In this document: piece after piece, positions 17,749-27,192 of the stretch
How positions within the stretch are numbered: position 1 is the stretch's first letter
Layout: every line of letters begins with the position of its first letter
Notes under the pieces: generated by a model
What the model saw: the letters and a program-made list of their open reading frames with translations, nothing else
What the model was told of the DNA's origin: nothing
Database searches by the model: none
Made by a program: the position numbers and the translations under genes
DNA from: Chitinophaga sp. GbtcB8
GTDB taxonomy: Bacteria > Bacteroidota > Bacteroidia > Chitinophagales > Chitinophagaceae
Direction of reading: 5' to 3'
Length of the DNA stretch: 64,000 nt
NCBI RefSeq assembly: GCF_019091455.1
Contig: NZ_JAGXJN010000031.1
Span: 45,769-109,768 of the forward strand

Positions 17749-19203
17749 TTATTTACCACCCGCCACAATGGCGTCAATGGTGCGTTGATCCAGCACGGTA
17801 TTATTCCGCCTGTCCAAAGCACCACCTGTATCCCAGTAAAAAGGTTTAAGACCATTAGCTATGGCCTGTTTGGTTACATAGGTCAGCCAATAATCCACGG
17901 CATCATTGTGGGTGGCCAGATCTTTGGGGATATACTTACTGTTACCACGCCTGTAGGTTCCATATTCGCCCATTATAACAGGGATCTGTTTATCGGTGTA
18001 TTTCGTTTTCATTCTGGCCATGGAGGCGTTCACATCACTTTCCTCTCCCCAGGTGGCATTGCGCTCAGGCTCAATGGTTGAATGATGCCCGGTACCCCAG
18101 TAGTAAAACATTTTACCCCAGGTGGCGTCGCCATCCATCAGCAAACAGAACTGGGAAGGGGAATAATAATGTACTTCCACCATCATGCGGTCTTTCGCAG
18201 GATCTGTGGGAAGGGTATTCATCAGGTCATATGTTTTTTCAATATTCGTTGAGGGCCCCTGCACCACCAACACCCGGTAGCTGTTACGTCCGCCGGTGGA
18301 ACGCACTGCGTTAACGAAGGTTTGATGATAGCTGGCCAATACTGCCACCTGATCAGCATTGTCGGCAGCGGGTTCATTGGCGCTTGCAAACATTAAGTGC
18401 TCATCAAAATCACGCATGGCCGTAGCAATCTGTTCCCAGAAAGCCTGTTGCTTGGCATTCACCGAATCCTTCTTCTGGGCGTTAATATTGTTTTCCAGCC
18501 AGCCACCGTCCCAATGGATATTGAGCAGCACATACATATCGTTATTCACACAATATTGCACCACCTGTTTTACCCGGTTAAGCCAGGTATCCTGGATCTT
18601 AGCGGTGGCTTTATCGGAATAATAGTCCCATGAACAGGGCAGGCGGATGGCGTTAAATCCCTGCGCTTTTACAGCCTTGATATAACTTTCACTGATCTGA
18701 GGATTTCCCCAGGCGGTTTCCCCGCCAATTGCTTCCAGCGTATTTCCAATGTTCCAGCCCAGCTTAAATTTGGCAGCCAATTGCACGGCGGTACTTCCCA
18801 TGCCGGTTGCATCAGCCGCTGCGGGCGATGTATTATAGCCAGGATATAAGCTACTGGCTTGTGTTACATTGATCCTGCGCACCTGGCTATTTCCCGCGTT
18901 AACCTCCAGCACTGCTGAACGGGAAGCGCCTGTAGTATTGGCTGCAGCGGTCAATTGAATGGAAGCAGGGCTGCTATTGCCGCCTGTTTTGCTCAATTGC
19001 AGCCAGGAAGAAGCGGGGTTGCTGATGTTCCATTGTACGTTACTGGTGATAGTAACATCAGATGCGCCCCCATTTGCCTGAAAAACAATTTCAGATGAAG
19101 AAACCGACAATTCGGGCGTAATAACATTCTTTTTACTACAGTATGCCGACATTACAGCCATAATTATAAGGCCTGTAAGCGCATACCAACTTCTGGTTTT
19201 CAT
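17749..19203 (-). CDS. GH5 endo-beta-glucanase (probable GH5_4 xyloglucanase) with BACON domain, lipoprotein
   Basis: A 484-residue lipoprotein (Cys22 in MSAYCSKK). Residues ~30-116 form a BACON domain (ELSVSSSEIVFQANGG, then VTITSNVQWNI and LQLSKTGG), which in Bacteroidota holds the enzyme away from the outer membrane. The catalytic domain starts at FKLGWNIGNTLEA, an opening typical of GH5_4, with acid/base Glu277 in ASANEPAAD and nucleophile Glu413 in VIMGEYGTY. BACON-GH5 is the architecture of the surface endo-xyloglucanase of the Bacteroides ovatus xyloglucan locus. Its role would be to cut the polymer at the cell surface into oligosaccharides for SusC/D import. The xyloglucan assignment is inference from subfamily look and neighbours. 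Confidence 0.88.
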   Translation of the reverse strand: MKTRSWYALTGLIIMAVMSAYCSKKNVITPELSVSSSEIVFQANGGASDVTITSNVQWNISNPASSWLQLSKTGGNSSPASIQLTAAANTTGASRSAVLEVNAGNSQVRRINVTQASSLYPGYNTSPAAADATGMGSTAVQLAAKFKLGWNIGNTLEAIGGETAWGNPQISESYIKAVKAQGFNAIRLPCSWDYYSDKATAKIQDTWLNRVKQVVQYCVNNDMYVLLNIHWDGGWLENNINAQKKDSVNAKQQAFWEQIATAMRDFDEHLMFASANEPAADNADQVAVLASYHQTFVNAVRSTGGRNSYRVLVVQGPSTNIEKTYDLMNTLPTDPAKDRMMVEVHYYSPSQFCLLMDGDATWGKMFYYWGTGHHSTIEPERNATWGEESDVNASMARMKTKYTDKQIPVIMGEYGTYRRGNSKYIPKDLATHNDAVDYWLTYVTKQAIANGLKPFYWDTGGALDRRNNTVLDQRTIDAIVAGGK

Positions 19204-19231
19204 ATTTGTGTATTTGGTTAAAAATTTTGCC

Positions 19232-20452
19232 TTATTTAATCTTCACTATCCGGATATTATCAATAGCGGCCTTTAGGCCGGAAGCCGATGGTGAAGCGGA
19301 AAAGTTCTTGGTCTGAATATTTATTGCTCCATTGCCACTGGCGCCCAGCAAAGCGATCAGGCTTGCAGCGGCCGAACCTTTACCGTCATTGTTCCTGAAC
19401 ATGGATAATGGAATGGTTACGGTACGCCAGCCCTTTGTAGTGAAAGCAGTTACCGTGTTATTGGTACCCTGCCAGGGCTCATAGCGGGCCATATAGTCAA
19501 ATGCATAACCTTTTATTACATAAATAGAAGTACCGGTCCATGCGGTGGGAACACTGATCTCAAACTTAAGGCCATAGTCATCCAGTGAAAGGCCTAAGCT
19601 ATCCACAGGCACCCACTGTACGTCGTTGGTATTCATACTGCGTTGCGAGTCCCACCAGGTGCCATCGCCGGCCGGCAAAATACCATTGCTCAGCACCGCG
19701 TAATTGCCCCTGTTGCCGGGAAAATTGACGCTGCTGTTTTCAATGCCGGTACCCCAGCTGAAAGTATTTGTCTTGTCAAAATCACAGAGCATCCCTGTTG
19801 TAGCATCATTCACATTAAAGGGAGTGGAAGCTGTGCCGGATTTTGTAACCACCACTACCCGTCCGCTTTGTGTAAGCGCGGGCAATACAAATCCAATGGA
19901 AGTACCATCGCCCGCTGTGCTGAATTTCGTAACCGGTGTACCGGCAAAGGTTAGTTCCTGTATAAAAAATAAATTCAACCCGTTGATATAAACGGAATCA
20001 CCCTCATTGGCATTTTCGTTGGAAATGCTTGTGACGGTGGGCGGCGGGGCTACAATGCCGAATGTAAAGGTGGTAGCCCCCTTGCGGGTAACATAGTGGA
20101 TGGTATTCAGCTCTTCCGGAGACACGGATGGAAAAGGGATCACCGCGGGTACCAGCACGGCAGCGCTGGTATCAGAGAACATAACGCTATTGATGTTAGC
20201 AGGTATGCCATTGAAGGACACCTGTACAGCATCTTTCAAATTATGGCCGATCAATACTACCCATTGACCGGTAGTGATGTTATTCACAAGCGTATCGGCA
20301 GGCGAGGCTGCATAATTCCTGACACTTGTTATAACAGGAGCGCCGCCGTCCATTGCCTCCTTCTTACAGCCGGACTGCATGCATGCAAAGGCCACAGCAA
20401 GCGCTAAGAACAGTAACCTTCTATAGTTTTGGTTGAATATTATTTTGTTCAC
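19232..20452 (-). CDS. SGBP-B-like surface glycan-binding lipoprotein (IPT/TIG domains)
   Basis: A 406-residue lipoprotein with lipobox cysteine Cys29 (MQSGCKKE). Residues ~38-215 look like tandem IPT/TIG immunoglobulin-like domains (PVITSVRNY, then PPTVTSISNENANEGDSVYI), followed by a larger C-terminal beta-sandwich with many aromatic residues (DGTWWDSQ, WVPVDSL, YMARYEPWQG, TTKGWRTVTIPL). This layout matches xyloglucan SGBP-B proteins, whose C-terminal domain binds the glycan. It sits between SusD1 and the GH5 enzyme, exactly where SGBP-B genes occur. It has no catalytic role; it captures polymer at the surface. Binding specificity is inferred from architecture. Confidence 0.87.
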   Translation of the reverse strand: MNKIIFNQNYRRLLFLALAVAFACMQSGCKKEAMDGGAPVITSVRNYAASPADTLVNNITTGQWVVLIGHNLKDAVQVSFNGIPANINSVMFSDTSAAVLVPAVIPFPSVSPEELNTIHYVTRKGATTFTFGIVAPPPTVTSISNENANEGDSVYINGLNLFFIQELTFAGTPVTKFSTAGDGTSIGFVLPALTQSGRVVVVTKSGTASTPFNVNDATTGMLCDFDKTNTFSWGTGIENSSVNFPGNRGNYAVLSNGILPAGDGTWWDSQRSMNTNDVQWVPVDSLGLSLDDYGLKFEISVPTAWTGTSIYVIKGYAFDYMARYEPWQGTNNTVTAFTTKGWRTVTIPLSMFRNNDGKGSAAASLIALLGASGNGAINIQTKNFSASPSASGLKAAIDNIRIVKIK

Positions 20453-20474
20453 GGTATAATGTTTTTAGTATTGC

Positions 20475-22049
20475 TTAATAATAGGATACCGGTGGCTCCA
20501 ACAATTTCGGGTTGGCAGTAACCTCAGAAGAAGGTATCGGGAAAGTGAAGCTTTGAATAGTTGCAGGTGTAATAACACCATATGGATCTGCAGGTGTTAA
20601 AACACCATTTGGCAGCGTAAATGTTACACGCTTTTCCCCGTTTAATTTACTGATTGCCTTTGCCGGGTTGTAATAAGACAACCTGACCAGGTCTATCCAA
20701 TATTGCCCCTCTCCTGCCAGCTCAATCCTTCTCTCATTAATCAGGGTATCAATATCTATTTTAGTGGTTGGAGCAATGCCAGCCCTTTCACGCACTTTGT
20801 TAAAGTAAAGCAGCGCTTCACCGTCCGCACTGGAACCATTGTTGCCAAGTATGGCTTCAGCATAAAGGAGATACACATCCGCCAGCCTTAATAATACATT
20901 GTGTTCTGTAGAGGAGGTCAGGTTCATGGTGGGCGCATTATTATCCTTGTTTGTACCGACAATATGCTTCTTCAAACCGCAATCACCTGTAAATTTATAT
21001 CCTCCGCCTGCTGCGTTCAGCTCGGGGTAATAATCACCATTGATCATAAAAGTAGCCTTACGTCTTATAGAATCTTTAGTGGTGTAGAGCTGGTACATAT
21101 CTATAGTTGGGCGGATGTTAAACCAGCCGGCCGAGCCATTGGCAGATATTTCCGTACCACCCGGAGAATAGATCTGCAGCATATTTCCTTCCAGCCAACC
21201 ACCACCCGGGGCCCATTGTAATGCAAACAATGATTCCGGATTATCATTAAACTGGCTTTTAAAGAGATCGGCATAATTAGCTACCAGCGCCAGGCCGCTA
21301 TTCTTACATACATTTCCTGCGTATTTTCTTGCACTATCCAGGTAAGCCTGATCCCGGGAGCCGCTGCGGTTTAACCCGGCTGCTGTTAAATAAACCTTGC
21401 TTAACATGCCTTGCGCCGACCAGGAAGTAACCCTTCCTGCGGCATCGGCAGGCGGTAGGTTTTCTGCTGCAAAAGTCAGGTCATTAATTGCGAACTTAAA
21501 TACATCTTCTGTTTTTATGCGGTTGATCAATGGAGATATGATCAGCTTACTGTTATCCTCAATAACAGGTACAGCACCCCATAACACCGCCAGATTATAA
21601 TAGGCAAATCCACGTATAAAGCGGGCTTCGGCAATAGCAGCATTCTTGTCCTTGTCAGGGATGGTATTGGGCGCCTTTTGCGTGATGGCATTAATGGTAA
21701 CATTACAGTGTGCAATAACATTATACATCCCTTTCCAGTTAGAGATCATGATGCCATTTAAGCCGGTAATTGTAAAAGTGTTAAGCTGCACGGCATCTCC
21801 CCAGTAACCAACCGCCATGTTCCCGCTCAGCACATCGCCTACAGGTAAATAACAGTTATAATTCCAGTCGGCCCAGGGCGTACCGGCATACAATGCAGCT
21901 GTTGCCAATCTGAGATCATTGGGAGTTTGATAAAAGTTATCAGCACTTATTTGCGACAGGGGCGGACGATCTAAAAAACTTTTGGAGCATCCTGTTATAA
22001 CTATTGCAGTTAACAGGAAAGCAATTATTTTGTCCAATATCGATTTCAT
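20475..22049 (-). CDS. SusD-like outer-membrane glycan-binding lipoprotein (SusD1)
   Basis: A 524-residue RagB/SusD family lipoprotein (lipobox VITGCSKSFLD, Cys21). It has the family's N-terminal helix-rich body with tetratricopeptide-like repeats (ARFIRGFAYYNLAVLWG) and the C-terminal signature ERRIELAGEGQYWIDLVRL. SusD proteins cap the SusC channel and bind the incoming oligosaccharide. It lies 27 bases downstream of SusC1 and 22 bases upstream of the SGBP-B-like gene, so it is part of the distal operon of this locus. Length is normal. Confidence 0.93.
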   Translation of the reverse strand: MKSILDKIIAFLLTAIVITGCSKSFLDRPPLSQISADNFYQTPNDLRLATAALYAGTPWADWNYNCYLPVGDVLSGNMAVGYWGDAVQLNTFTITGLNGIMISNWKGMYNVIAHCNVTINAITQKAPNTIPDKDKNAAIAEARFIRGFAYYNLAVLWGAVPVIEDNSKLIISPLINRIKTEDVFKFAINDLTFAAENLPPADAAGRVTSWSAQGMLSKVYLTAAGLNRSGSRDQAYLDSARKYAGNVCKNSGLALVANYADLFKSQFNDNPESLFALQWAPGGGWLEGNMLQIYSPGGTEISANGSAGWFNIRPTIDMYQLYTTKDSIRRKATFMINGDYYPELNAAGGGYKFTGDCGLKKHIVGTNKDNNAPTMNLTSSTEHNVLLRLADVYLLYAEAILGNNGSSADGEALLYFNKVRERAGIAPTTKIDIDTLINERRIELAGEGQYWIDLVRLSYYNPAKAISKLNGEKRVTFTLPNGVLTPADPYGVITPATIQSFTFPIPSSEVTANPKLLEPPVSYY

Positions 22050-22076
22050 AACTATTTATATTAAACAGATGAATAT

Positions 22077-25000
22077 TTACTTACTCAATTTGATGTTGGC
22101 GCCAATGGTATACACCCGTGGCTGCGGATAATAACCGCCGTCAATACCTGCGCTTAGCGGATCCCAGGATCCGATCTCAGGATCCATTCCCTTGTAGCTT
22201 GTAAGAATGAAAGCATTTGAAACGTTGAAATAAACTCTCACATATTTAATATTGGCTTTCGAAATCAGCTTTTCAGGGAGGGTATATCCTAAAGAAATAT
22301 TCTTACACCGTAAAAAAGTGCCGTTTTCCACAAACTTGTCAGAGTTCCTGTTATTATCATTGGTATTATCATTTCTGATCCCGGGGATCCTGGTATCGGG
22401 GTTTGTTACCTGTATATTATTAATATCGGTAGCAGATCCGTTGGGGTCGATCAGGGTTAGCTTTGCATAGTTTGAGAGCGCCCTGAGGTAGCCAAAACTT
22501 GTACCAGGATATTCTCCGTTCACACGCAGCTGGTTATATACTTTATTGCCGGTGTTTGCAGTGAAGAATATATTCAGATCAAAATTCTTATAGGAGAAGG
22601 TATTATTTAAACCCAGCTGGTATTTAGGTATGGGAGAACCCAGGAACGTTTGATCATGTTCATTAATAACGCCATCACCATTAAAGTCTTTGAATTTCAG
22701 ATCACCATACCAGATACTGCCACCGGCAGCGCCTACCGGCAGGGGCACACCATTTTTAGTGGGTAATGCGTGGGTCTTAAAATCTTCTTTTGTTGCAAAC
22801 ACGCCTCCGTCAACAACATATCCGTAAAACCCGCCAATAGACCTGCCTACAACCGTTTTACTATACTGCCTGTCCAGTGAGGCGCCATCTGTATTGAGCT
22901 TCAGCACCTCATTAATATTGCGCGAAACGGTTACATCTGTTTTCCAGGTAAAACTTTTGCTTTTAACATTGGTTGAGCTAATTCTGAAGTCAAAACCTTT
23001 GTTATTAACGGTGCCCACATTTACATACGGGGCATCCAGGGAGCCTGGTGCATAACCGATCGCTGTACCGGAATACAATGGCAGGGGGATCTGTAATACA
23101 AGACCATCGGTTCTGCGATTGTAAACGTCCACGGAGAAATTTAATCTCCAGTTAAAAAGCGTACCATCCAGCCCTATGTTTGCATATTTTGTTTTTTCCC
23201 ATTGTACATACGGATTGCCCACATTCTGGGTAAGCTGTGCAATGCCTGTAAGCCCGGTGGCCACAGTAGCCAGGGTGGAGGTATAGGCATAATCCCGGAT
23301 ATTTTGATTATTCGTTAAACCATAACCCAGGCGCAGCTTTAGTTCATTAATACTTTTTGCAGACTGCAGAAATCCTTCATTATTGATCTTCCAGGCAAAT
23401 GCTCCTGAGTAGGTATTTACCCAGCGGTTTTCAGAAGCGAACTTTGAAGATCCGTCTGCCCGGAGATTGGCGGTAAACAGGTATTTATCATTGATCCCCA
23501 GGTTTATACGGCCAAAGTATGATTCCTGGGCGCTTTGCCCCTTGCTGCCGGAATTGGTGGCGGTAGTAGGATCCCCGCTGCTGATCACCTGCACACTGTT
23601 GGATGGGAAATTCGATCTTCCGGCGGAAGAAGCTTCATTGGTGCTTAGCTGCGCTTCATGGCCCAGCAACACATTTACATTGTATTTATCTTTAAACAGA
23701 TGTGCATAGGTAAAATAGTTCCTGATGGTTGTAAACAGGCTTTGCGAAAAATTATAAGATGCGCTGTTAGTATTATTTTTTACCAGGCCAAAGGTATAGG
23801 AAGGGTTAAACCGGTCTTCCGTTGCCATTGAAAAGCTGGCTGTTGCCTCATTCCGGAGGATCAGATCTTTGGTAAAAGCAATTTCTGCATATAAATTACC
23901 AAAAAGCTGCTTCCTGTTTACCTGGTCTTTATTAATAAGGGCAATCGCATACGGGTTCACGGTACTATTAACCCATCCATTCGGGTTATAGGCGCCGCCC
24001 CAGCTGCCATCCTCATTTTTCACAGCGATATCCGGTGTCTGGCTTAATGCGGTACCAATTACATTAGAGCTGGTTGAATTCACATTTTCTTTGATACTAA
24101 TAAGCTGCAGGCTGGTACCTATCTTTAGCCAGTTGGTTGTTCTATTGTCAAGGTTCAGCCTTAACGAGATCCTGCGGAAATCGGACCCCAGGGCAATACC
24201 TTCCTGGTTGAAATAAGAGCCGGACAGCAGGTATTGTGTTCTTGCATCTCCCCCACTGATTGTCAACGTATGGTTGGACATTGGTGCATTTCTAAAAAGC
24301 TCTTTCTGCCAGTTAGTTCCCCCGCCCAGATATTTTGGATTTACAAACTCCGGCCGGGTATCAAAGCCCCAGCCTAAACCTGTATTTCTTTCATTTATAA
24401 AAGTGGCATATTCCCTTAAATTCATCACAGGCAGCTTTTTAGGTATTTGCTGGTAGCCGGTATACATATCATAGGAAATGCTTGGCGGAGCGACTTGTCC
24501 TCTTTTGGTGGTTATTACTATTACGCCATTTGTTGCCTGGGACCCATAAATTGCCGTTGCAGATGCGTCTTTCAATACATCAATGGATTCAATTTCAGAA
24601 GGATTGATACCGGCCAATGGATTGACGCCTGCGCCCAATGTGGCTGTGCCGCCAATAATGACCCCATCTATTACATACATGGGCGAACCTCCGCCAAAAG
24701 AAGACAAGCCCCGGATCTGAACAGATACTGCTCCACCTGGCTGACCTGATATTTGCTGAGCTACTAATCCCGGCACCTTTCCCTGTAAGGCCTGATCAAA
24801 GGTTACAGGTTGTGTTTTACGGATCTCATCACCGGAAACAGAAGATATGGCGCCGGTAACGTCCGGCCGTTTTATTTTGCCATACCCAATTACCACCACG
24901 TCCTCCAGCTGTGAAACATTTTCAGCCAGCTTCACCTGAATGGAAGCGCTTTTATCAACCACTACTTCTTTTTTCAGGTAGCCTATCATTGTAATCACTA

Positions 25001-25235
25001 ATACGTCCCCTGTTGACGCATCGATCGTAAATTTTCCCGCTTCATCGGTGATGGCAAAGCGCCGGGTGCTCTTTACGCTAACCGTTGCTCCCGGAACCGG
25101 TGTGGAGTTACTTTGATTGATGATTGTACCACTGATCTTTATTGTTTGTGCAGAGAGGTTTATGCTGAAAAGGGATCCCAAAAGAATACCCAATAGCGGC
25201 AGTATTCGCAAGCGAATCATTTTGGTTGACTTCAT
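22077..25235 (-). CDS. SusC-like TonB-dependent outer-membrane transporter (SusC1)
   Basis: A 1052-residue protein with a signal peptide (cleavage near LSAQ, ~30). It has the SusC layout: a carboxypeptidase-regulatory-like domain (~31-110, SGTIINQSNSTPVPGATV), the LEDVVVIGYG stretch leading into the plug (~115-235, with VPGLVAQQISGQPGG and MYVIDGVIIGG) and a long beta-barrel ending in TIGANIKLSK. It has no N-terminal STN signalling domain, so it is not expected to signal to an anti-sigma factor. Regulation by the nearby HTCS is more likely. The N-terminus is closely similar to SusC2 of the upstream operon, so the two are paralogues. It imports oligosaccharides using energy from TonB. Confidence 0.95.
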   Translation of the reverse strand: MKSTKMIRLRILPLLGILLGSLFSINLSAQTIKISGTIINQSNSTPVPGATVSVKSTRRFAITDEAGKFTIDASTGDVLVITMIGYLKKEVVVDKSASIQVKLAENVSQLEDVVVIGYGKIKRPDVTGAISSVSGDEIRKTQPVTFDQALQGKVPGLVAQQISGQPGGAVSVQIRGLSSFGGGSPMYVIDGVIIGGTATLGAGVNPLAGINPSEIESIDVLKDASATAIYGSQATNGVIVITTKRGQVAPPSISYDMYTGYQQIPKKLPVMNLREYATFINERNTGLGWGFDTRPEFVNPKYLGGGTNWQKELFRNAPMSNHTLTISGGDARTQYLLSGSYFNQEGIALGSDFRRISLRLNLDNRTTNWLKIGTSLQLISIKENVNSTSSNVIGTALSQTPDIAVKNEDGSWGGAYNPNGWVNSTVNPYAIALINKDQVNRKQLFGNLYAEIAFTKDLILRNEATASFSMATEDRFNPSYTFGLVKNNTNSASYNFSQSLFTTIRNYFTYAHLFKDKYNVNVLLGHEAQLSTNEASSAGRSNFPSNSVQVISSGDPTTATNSGSKGQSAQESYFGRINLGINDKYLFTANLRADGSSKFASENRWVNTYSGAFAWKINNEGFLQSAKSINELKLRLGYGLTNNQNIRDYAYTSTLATVATGLTGIAQLTQNVGNPYVQWEKTKYANIGLDGTLFNWRLNFSVDVYNRRTDGLVLQIPLPLYSGTAIGYAPGSLDAPYVNVGTVNNKGFDFRISSTNVKSKSFTWKTDVTVSRNINEVLKLNTDGASLDRQYSKTVVGRSIGGFYGYVVDGGVFATKEDFKTHALPTKNGVPLPVGAAGGSIWYGDLKFKDFNGDGVINEHDQTFLGSPIPKYQLGLNNTFSYKNFDLNIFFTANTGNKVYNQLRVNGEYPGTSFGYLRALSNYAKLTLIDPNGSATDINNIQVTNPDTRIPGIRNDNTNDNNRNSDKFVENGTFLRCKNISLGYTLPEKLISKANIKYVRVYFNVSNAFILTSYKGMDPEIGSWDPLSAGIDGGYYPQPRVYTIGANIKLSK

Positions 25236-25277
25236 ACTTAATAATTTTAACTTGACTAGATGATTATCCTTTATTCT

Positions 25278-25460
25278 TCAGCGGGGATGGCATTTCATCC
25301 GGATGGATCTGAGCCTGACTGGTTGGGGTGAACCAGCAGGTATAGGGATAGGATAGATAATCTGGTCCGCAGGACCTCCACTATAGGTGGAAGATCCGGT
25401 TAATAAGTCCCTGAACAAGGTATAGGCAGACAGGCGAAGCTGCAGCAGTTGTAGTTTCAT
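25278..25460 (-). pseudogene. 60-codon leader reading frame resembling the 5' end of the GH31 gene
   Basis: A 60-codon frame between the promoter block and susC1. The first ~21 codons resemble the GH31 gene start: MKLQLLQLRLSAYTLFRDLL against MKLRLLLFSLLASALLNDLL, with 11 of 21 residues identical, the same distance from the shared promoter block, and similar DNA. After that, similarity ends in a Pro/Arg-rich tail with no known fold. Most likely it is the remnant of a duplicated promoter plus signal-peptide start whose coding part was lost, or a translated leader. I see no evidence that the peptide itself has a function. Confidence 0.5.
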
Positions 25461-25549
25461 ATACGTGGATTGAATATTGTAAAGTTATTGTTGTACTCTT
25501 TGAAACCCGGGGGTCAAATGATTCAACCAGGGGGCTAAAATGTTACAAA
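25461..25549 (-). promoter_or_regulatory. Promoter and candidate HTCS operator of the SusC1 operon
   Basis: This block is about 70 percent identical by eye to the one upstream of the GH31 gene (33191-33281). Read on the minus strand it has TTTGTAACATTTTAGCCCCC, then a second CCCCC exactly 21 bases later (25530-25534 and 25509-25513 on the plus strand), each followed by a GGTT-like sequence. Then comes TAACTTTA (25480-25487), close to the Bacteroidota -7 element TAnnTTTG. The downstream repeat lies about where the -33 box would be, and no good -33 TTTG is seen, which fits activator-dependent transcription by an AraC-type output domain. Confidence 0.65.
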
Positions 25550-25560
25550 CAGCCCCCTGG
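25527..25560. repeat. 10-bp inverted repeat overlapping operator and preceding operon end
   Basis: CCAGGGGGCT (25527-25536) and AGCCCCCTGG (25551-25560) are perfect reverse complements around a 14-base spacer. The right arm starts 21 bases after the SusD2 stop codon, so in the minus-strand transcript it could fold as a terminator-like stem for the upstream operon, though no T tract follows. The left arm is also part of the candidate HTCS operator. The right arm is absent from the copy at 33 kb. Confidence 0.55.
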
Positions 25561-25581
25561 TGAACGATCTAAATCAGCCTT

Positions 25582-27174
25582 TTACCATCCCGCATTTTGT
25601 TTTAATACGTTATTTGACAAAGTGATCTGTGTATAAGGTATTTGCACCAGGCCCTTTGTTTCTGTGACCTTTGATGCCAGAATGGTTTTGGTTGTATTCA
25701 CCCCTCCATTTTGAACGGTCGCTGATTCGGCAATGGCCGCTGCCGCAACATTTACGCCCTGGCGAAGCAGATCCCAATAACGGATCCCTTCTCCTGCAAA
25801 CTCCAGCTTTCTTTCATTCATAATATTTGCCTGGTTTACCGGGAGCTGCACAAAGCTGGTACCCAATGCTCTTTTGCGTACATCATCAAAGTAATTTTGC
25901 GCGCCGGCAGCACCTAATTCAGCAGCCATTAACAATACATCGGCGTAACGGATAGATACATAATCCTGGAACTGACTGATCATGAAGCTTGCGCCACCCA
26001 TTTTTTCAGCAAGGCTTTTTCCTGCCGCATCAGACATTGGTGTATATTTTTTAATGCAGTAGCCTGTATACTCCCTTTGATCTTTTATATTCTGAAAATC
26101 AAGTCCTTCATCCTTTATAGAAATAATAGAGGCATTTCTCCGGCTGTCATCCGGGGCATAGGCATTCCAAAGCTTAGGGTTCACGGTTGCGCCTCCCCAG
26201 CCCATTCCATACGGGTAAATATTCTGGATACGGATACCGAACATTACCATCCAGCTATTGCCATCCACATTGCCATTCCAATCACTGGTGTAGGTATACT
26301 TGATGGCAAACACGGTTTCCTTATTATCCTCTCCTACGTAATTATTGAGAGAGGCGGCAGGCCATAAATTGGCAAATTTGTCAACCAGCCCGAATCCTCC
26401 GTTGTTAATAACATCCTCCAGGTAAGCAAGCGCCTGTGCTTTTGACACCTCTCCTGCCAGGTCTGCTTTGTTATAAGCGCCGGTGTAATAAAGGAATACA
26501 CGGCCTATCAAAGATTCAGCCGCCCATTTGGTTACCCGTCCGCGGGTGGAGGCATCCTGGCTGCCATAACTGGTGGCGGGAAGATTGGCTGCTGCAAATT
26601 TCAGATCATCTGTAATGAGCTTGTAAACACTGTCTACACCGGTCTGCGGCACATTATCAGTAGTTGGTTTTGTGATCAATGGAATATTGCCCCACAACCT
26701 GACCATATCAAAATAGCAGTATGCCCGTATAAACCTTGTTTCCGCTTCATAGGTCTTACGTAACTCGTCATTTCCTTTCCAATCCACCCCGTCCATGTGC
26801 AGCAAAAGCATGTTGGCACGGTAAATAGCTTTGTAATAAAGACTCCAGGTATCGCCAAACATATTCTGATCGGAAGGTGAGCGGAGCTTGTCAAATTCGT
26901 CCATCATCTGATAACCGAATCCGTCTGCATTACCGGTACCTCCGAATGCTTCATCGGACATGACCACAGACGCCACAGGAAAAGCAACGCCACCTGACCA
27001 GATCCGCTGCAATCCATCATATACGCCTACCAGCGCTTTCCAGGCATCATCCGGTGTTTTGTAAAAATTCTGTTCTGTGGCGGATGTTACATCTTCCGTA
27101 TCCAGGAAGCTTTTACTACAGGCTATCAATGATAACAATGCAGTAAACAGTATATATACTTTTAAGTTTTTCAT
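25582..27174 (-). CDS. SusD-like outer-membrane glycan-binding lipoprotein (SusD2)
   Basis: A 530-residue RagB/SusD family lipoprotein (lipobox LIACSKSFLD, Cys19). It shows the N-terminal SusD helix (TEQNFYKTPDDAWKALVGVYDGLQ), the RFIRAYCYFDMVRLWG repeat helix and the C-terminal ERKLEFAGEGIRYWDLLRQG signature. It lies 18 bases downstream of SusC2 and ends the GH31-SusC2-SusD2 operon. It should form the lid of the SusC2 transporter. It is a diverged paralogue of SusD1, suggesting that the two pairs take different oligosaccharides or different decorated forms of the same glycan. Confidence 0.93.
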   Translation of the reverse strand: MKNLKVYILFTALLSLIACSKSFLDTEDVTSATEQNFYKTPDDAWKALVGVYDGLQRIWSGGVAFPVASVVMSDEAFGGTGNADGFGYQMMDEFDKLRSPSDQNMFGDTWSLYYKAIYRANMLLLHMDGVDWKGNDELRKTYEAETRFIRAYCYFDMVRLWGNIPLITKPTTDNVPQTGVDSVYKLITDDLKFAAANLPATSYGSQDASTRGRVTKWAAESLIGRVFLYYTGAYNKADLAGEVSKAQALAYLEDVINNGGFGLVDKFANLWPAASLNNYVGEDNKETVFAIKYTYTSDWNGNVDGNSWMVMFGIRIQNIYPYGMGWGGATVNPKLWNAYAPDDSRRNASIISIKDEGLDFQNIKDQREYTGYCIKKYTPMSDAAGKSLAEKMGGASFMISQFQDYVSIRYADVLLMAAELGAAGAQNYFDDVRKRALGTSFVQLPVNQANIMNERKLEFAGEGIRYWDLLRQGVNVAAAAIAESATVQNGGVNTTKTILASKVTETKGLVQIPYTQITLSNNVLKQNAGW

Positions 27175-27192
27175 TGCTGATTCATTTTAAAT

